Of a DNA stretch of 8,299 nucleotides, positions 7,601 to 8,299 are shown in pieces. This stretch comes from an uncultured Clostridium sp. (GTDB taxonomy: Bacteria > Bacillota > Clostridia > Lachnospirales > Lachnospiraceae). Location of the stretch: positions 1-8,299 of the forward strand of contig UQJF01000127.1 of assembly GCA_900541315.1 (NCBI GenBank), written 5' to 3'. The first letter of the stretch is position 1. Every line of letters starts with the position of its first letter. The notes under the pieces are model-generated. The model searched no databases, was not told the DNA's origin, and was given only the letters and a program-made list of their open reading frames with translations. A program made the translations under genes and the position numbers.

Positions 7601-8227
7601 TGCTGCTGTTTGGGGAGCATCTAATACCAGTTTAGATACATCGGCCTTTAAAGAAACCGGTTCTTTTACATGAAGTGCAACTAAAAATTCTTCTAACAGG
7701 TTGTTGCGCCCATTTCGTCCCTTTAAGCCCTCATAAACGGTCCTGGTCTGCACATCCTGCATAAATGGCGCTTCTATAAAGTCCTGATATTCAAACAGGC
7801 GCAATGCCAGCTCCCAGTTTTTCTTTGCCAAAGCTGCAAAGTCCCTGGGGGTTTTTAAACCTGTCAGGCTCTCTGTCCTGTTTCCTGCCTGTACACACAA
7901 AGAATAAGGAATCTCTTTCTCGCCTCCGTTTGTGACCAGGTAAAAAGATCCCTTTATCGTATCTCCATCCTCTAAATAGCAGGTGTCGATGTCATATATA
8001 ATGTGATTGCGAAGGCCTCCAAAGGCTTCGTTTTCAACCTTTATCCTCTCATTTCCGGTATATACCAGTCCTTTGATATACAGGTCATTTCCGCTTTGAA
8101 CGGAAAACTCTCCCCGCACGGACTCTCCCGGCGAAAGGATCCCTTCGATCCTTTCTGGCTTTATTACCAGCTCTGGCACGCTGCTGTCAATGATCCCGCG
8201 GGCCAGGCGGTTGATCCGTTCTCTCAT
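4643..8227 (-). CDS. Giant Ig-like/helical-repeat protein, DUF5717-like
   Basis: This is a 1194-residue, apparently cytoplasmic protein with no signal peptide or transmembrane helix. Regions by eye: a beta-sandwich, Ig-like segment at about 17-115 (PELVIKPERIEGILSPGESV, then alternating strands to SLCVQ); a helical linker at 126-188, including NWELALRLFEYQDFIEAPFM; a second beta segment at 190-289; and a charged linker at about 290-305. Long TPR/HEAT-like helical repeats then run to about 1075, interrupted by a beta insertion near 682-734 (YVIVRCEEL, AYVPVVSKNTVLFFQDTYGG). A C-terminal beta piece at 1084-1145 contains GIYIKEMTLFQGETLEYQIY. The ATG at 8227 has SD AGGTGG (8239-8234) six bases away. 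From memory the N- and C-terminal patterns fit proteins labelled DUF5717, usually about this long in Lachnospiraceae; I cannot verify this here. No enzyme motif is seen, and scaffold function is inferred. It is first of the three linked unknown genes, and its own promoter is not visible, so transcription may enter from beyond the right edge. Confidence 0.9.
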   Translation of the reverse strand: MRERINRLARGIIDSSVPELVIKPERIEGILSPGESVRGEFSVQSGNDLYIKGLVYTGNERIKVENEAFGGLRNHIIYDIDTCYLEDGDTIKGSFYLVTNGGEKEIPYSLCVQAGNRTESLTGLKTPRDFAALAKKNWELALRLFEYQDFIEAPFMQDVQTRTVYEGLKGRNGRNNLLEEFLVALHVKEPVSLKADVSKLVLDAPQTAAENVIQLAASGWGYAEVQVEADGSFLSIEKNAVTTHEFDQDRYQIRYQIFPQYLHGGRNFGAIRIKTLRQEFVLPIEVVKKSTQGSEGREKKNADKASVYEYSKLLLHQEFTLEADQQLNRTLMKKTENLRVRLPEDIEVRLWRTDQLLKNGRKDTAVSALAEMRDAVLKCRDIKPQLYCYYQYLELLNEPSEEKNAGLARYIRKLLSETRRTDGQLFHLLVKTDRTCLQNPLELYEQMRSMFGHGCRSPFLYGEACRLLNMYPDLFVKMGDFEVQLLLSGLKNNWLSKEISLMAAVFLSNVKYYHKLLERLTAGLYKAYPEMKILEALCSLLIRGDRRDRSSFNWYEKAMKAHINLTRLYEYFLYSLPEDYGHALPKEVLLYFSYDKTLDQTSRSVLYKNILQYVNPSTQVYQTYVREMEQFAMEQLFAGRMNSALAVIYEHMLYKDMIDEKTAAILPRVLCSSRVKCENSAMKYVIVRCEELRGEEAFLLENGEAYVPVVSKNTVLFFQDTYGGRYLNVSCRRLPAMDKKELLDQCYEVYPAHPVLKLRACEAVVKKGVETEADVLLLEDTLSQLKLNPVYEKKLLGLVTDYYCKKAASDAEGEEERCTFLLQMDKSLLDNQTRGKICEILISCNYLREAYDMLVDYEIEDIDPGKLLDLCTRMILLQLFDQDEHLLYLAERVFEAGKADSVILDYLCEHYNGTTARMYEILIQAVGAHVQTYDMEERLLAQMLFTGSCARMDSVFELYMKRKQTRESMVKAYFTQKCIQYFLEGKEIDQTIFGYLKNAVNASLNKEKIPTIYLLALTRFYGEQKEMEVSEEEKKQLQMMTDILLEGGMVFPYMKELARLVSVPEDIMDKTILEYRGDKNRQPWIEMRILPQEEHFTREEMRRVYQGIYIKEMTLFQGETLEYQIYERRESGAVLVKEGRAVCDLKSEGKDNSRFACLNQMSEALAQQDADGLLKAMEDYVKKSMVLGILFPVK
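7457..7480. repeat. Tandem 12-bp repeat inside the 1194-aa gene
   Basis: Two adjacent copies of gatctggtacc plus one base (7457-7468 and 7469-7480) differ only at the last position. They keep the frame and encode RYQI-RYQI, residues 250-257, inside the second N-terminal beta segment. The alternating pattern suits a single beta strand, so the repeat is either a small in-frame duplication or coincidental strand periodicity. Confidence 0.75.
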
Positions 8228-8299
8228 ATGCTACCACCTGTATCTTATATGTTCTCTCGGAATCTTTCTGTGCCTGATTTTGTGAGAAGATTTTTTGTC
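8228..8299 (-). other. Right-edge stretch upstream of the 1194-aa gene; no promoter seen
   Basis: The only element seen in these 72 bases is the AGGTGG SD (8239-8234). No convincing -35/-10 pair is visible. On the minus strand all three frames are open from the window edge into this stretch. One ends in TAG at 8233-8231, just before the ATG. One ends in TAA at about 8248-8246. One runs past the ATG and stops inside the gene. An upstream gene may therefore end here, but its frame cannot be chosen. Confidence 0.4.

Noticed and set aside
7356..7673. Plus-strand 105-codon ORF opposite the 1194-aa gene
   Set aside because: It is antisense to a long well-formed coding region, has no SD of note and an unlikely Trp/Ser-rich composition.

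Overview
The window looks like the end of a contig from a gut-type Clostridia member, most likely Lachnospiraceae. This is an inference from three things: a T-box-controlled valS of low-GC Gram-positive type, strong Shine-Dalgarno sites before every gene, and a set of large uncharacterised proteins that I recall mainly from Lachnospiraceae (families labelled DUF5717 and DUF5716). I could not run a search to confirm this. The first 50 bases are not genomic. They are an untrimmed Illumina Nextera P7/index/transposon-end adapter, so the contig really starts at base 51.

Every real gene lies on the minus strand, so the biological order runs from right to left. First is a 1194-residue protein (4643-8227) with immunoglobulin-like beta regions at its N-terminus and long helical repeats. 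Next, after an 84-bp gap that holds a 19-bp palindrome, is a 407-residue Hsp70/actin-fold-like protein (3335-4558). An ATGA stop/start overlap then leads to a 271-residue TPR-like protein (2523-3338). Only 24 bp later comes a 156-residue YbaK/EbsC-type aminoacyl-tRNA deacylase (2028-2498). No clear terminator separates these four, so they probably form one operon that enters from beyond the right edge.

A separate transcription unit follows. A strong sigma-A-type promoter (1966-1994) drives a leader of about 335 nt that is a full T-box riboswitch. It has a Stem I with a GUA (valine) specifier, the UGGUACC bulge, and mutually exclusive antiterminator and terminator helices. It controls valS, valyl-tRNA synthetase, which is cut off by the contig end at the lysine that should begin its KMSKS motif.

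Functionally, the left half concerns aminoacyl-tRNA supply and quality control: ValRS sensed by uncharged tRNA-Val, and a trans-editing deacylase. The right half is an uncharacterised cytoplasmic three-protein set: an Hsp70-like protein lacking the usual glycine-rich phosphate-2 loop, and two helical-repeat scaffold proteins. This set is the best candidate for an undescribed system.
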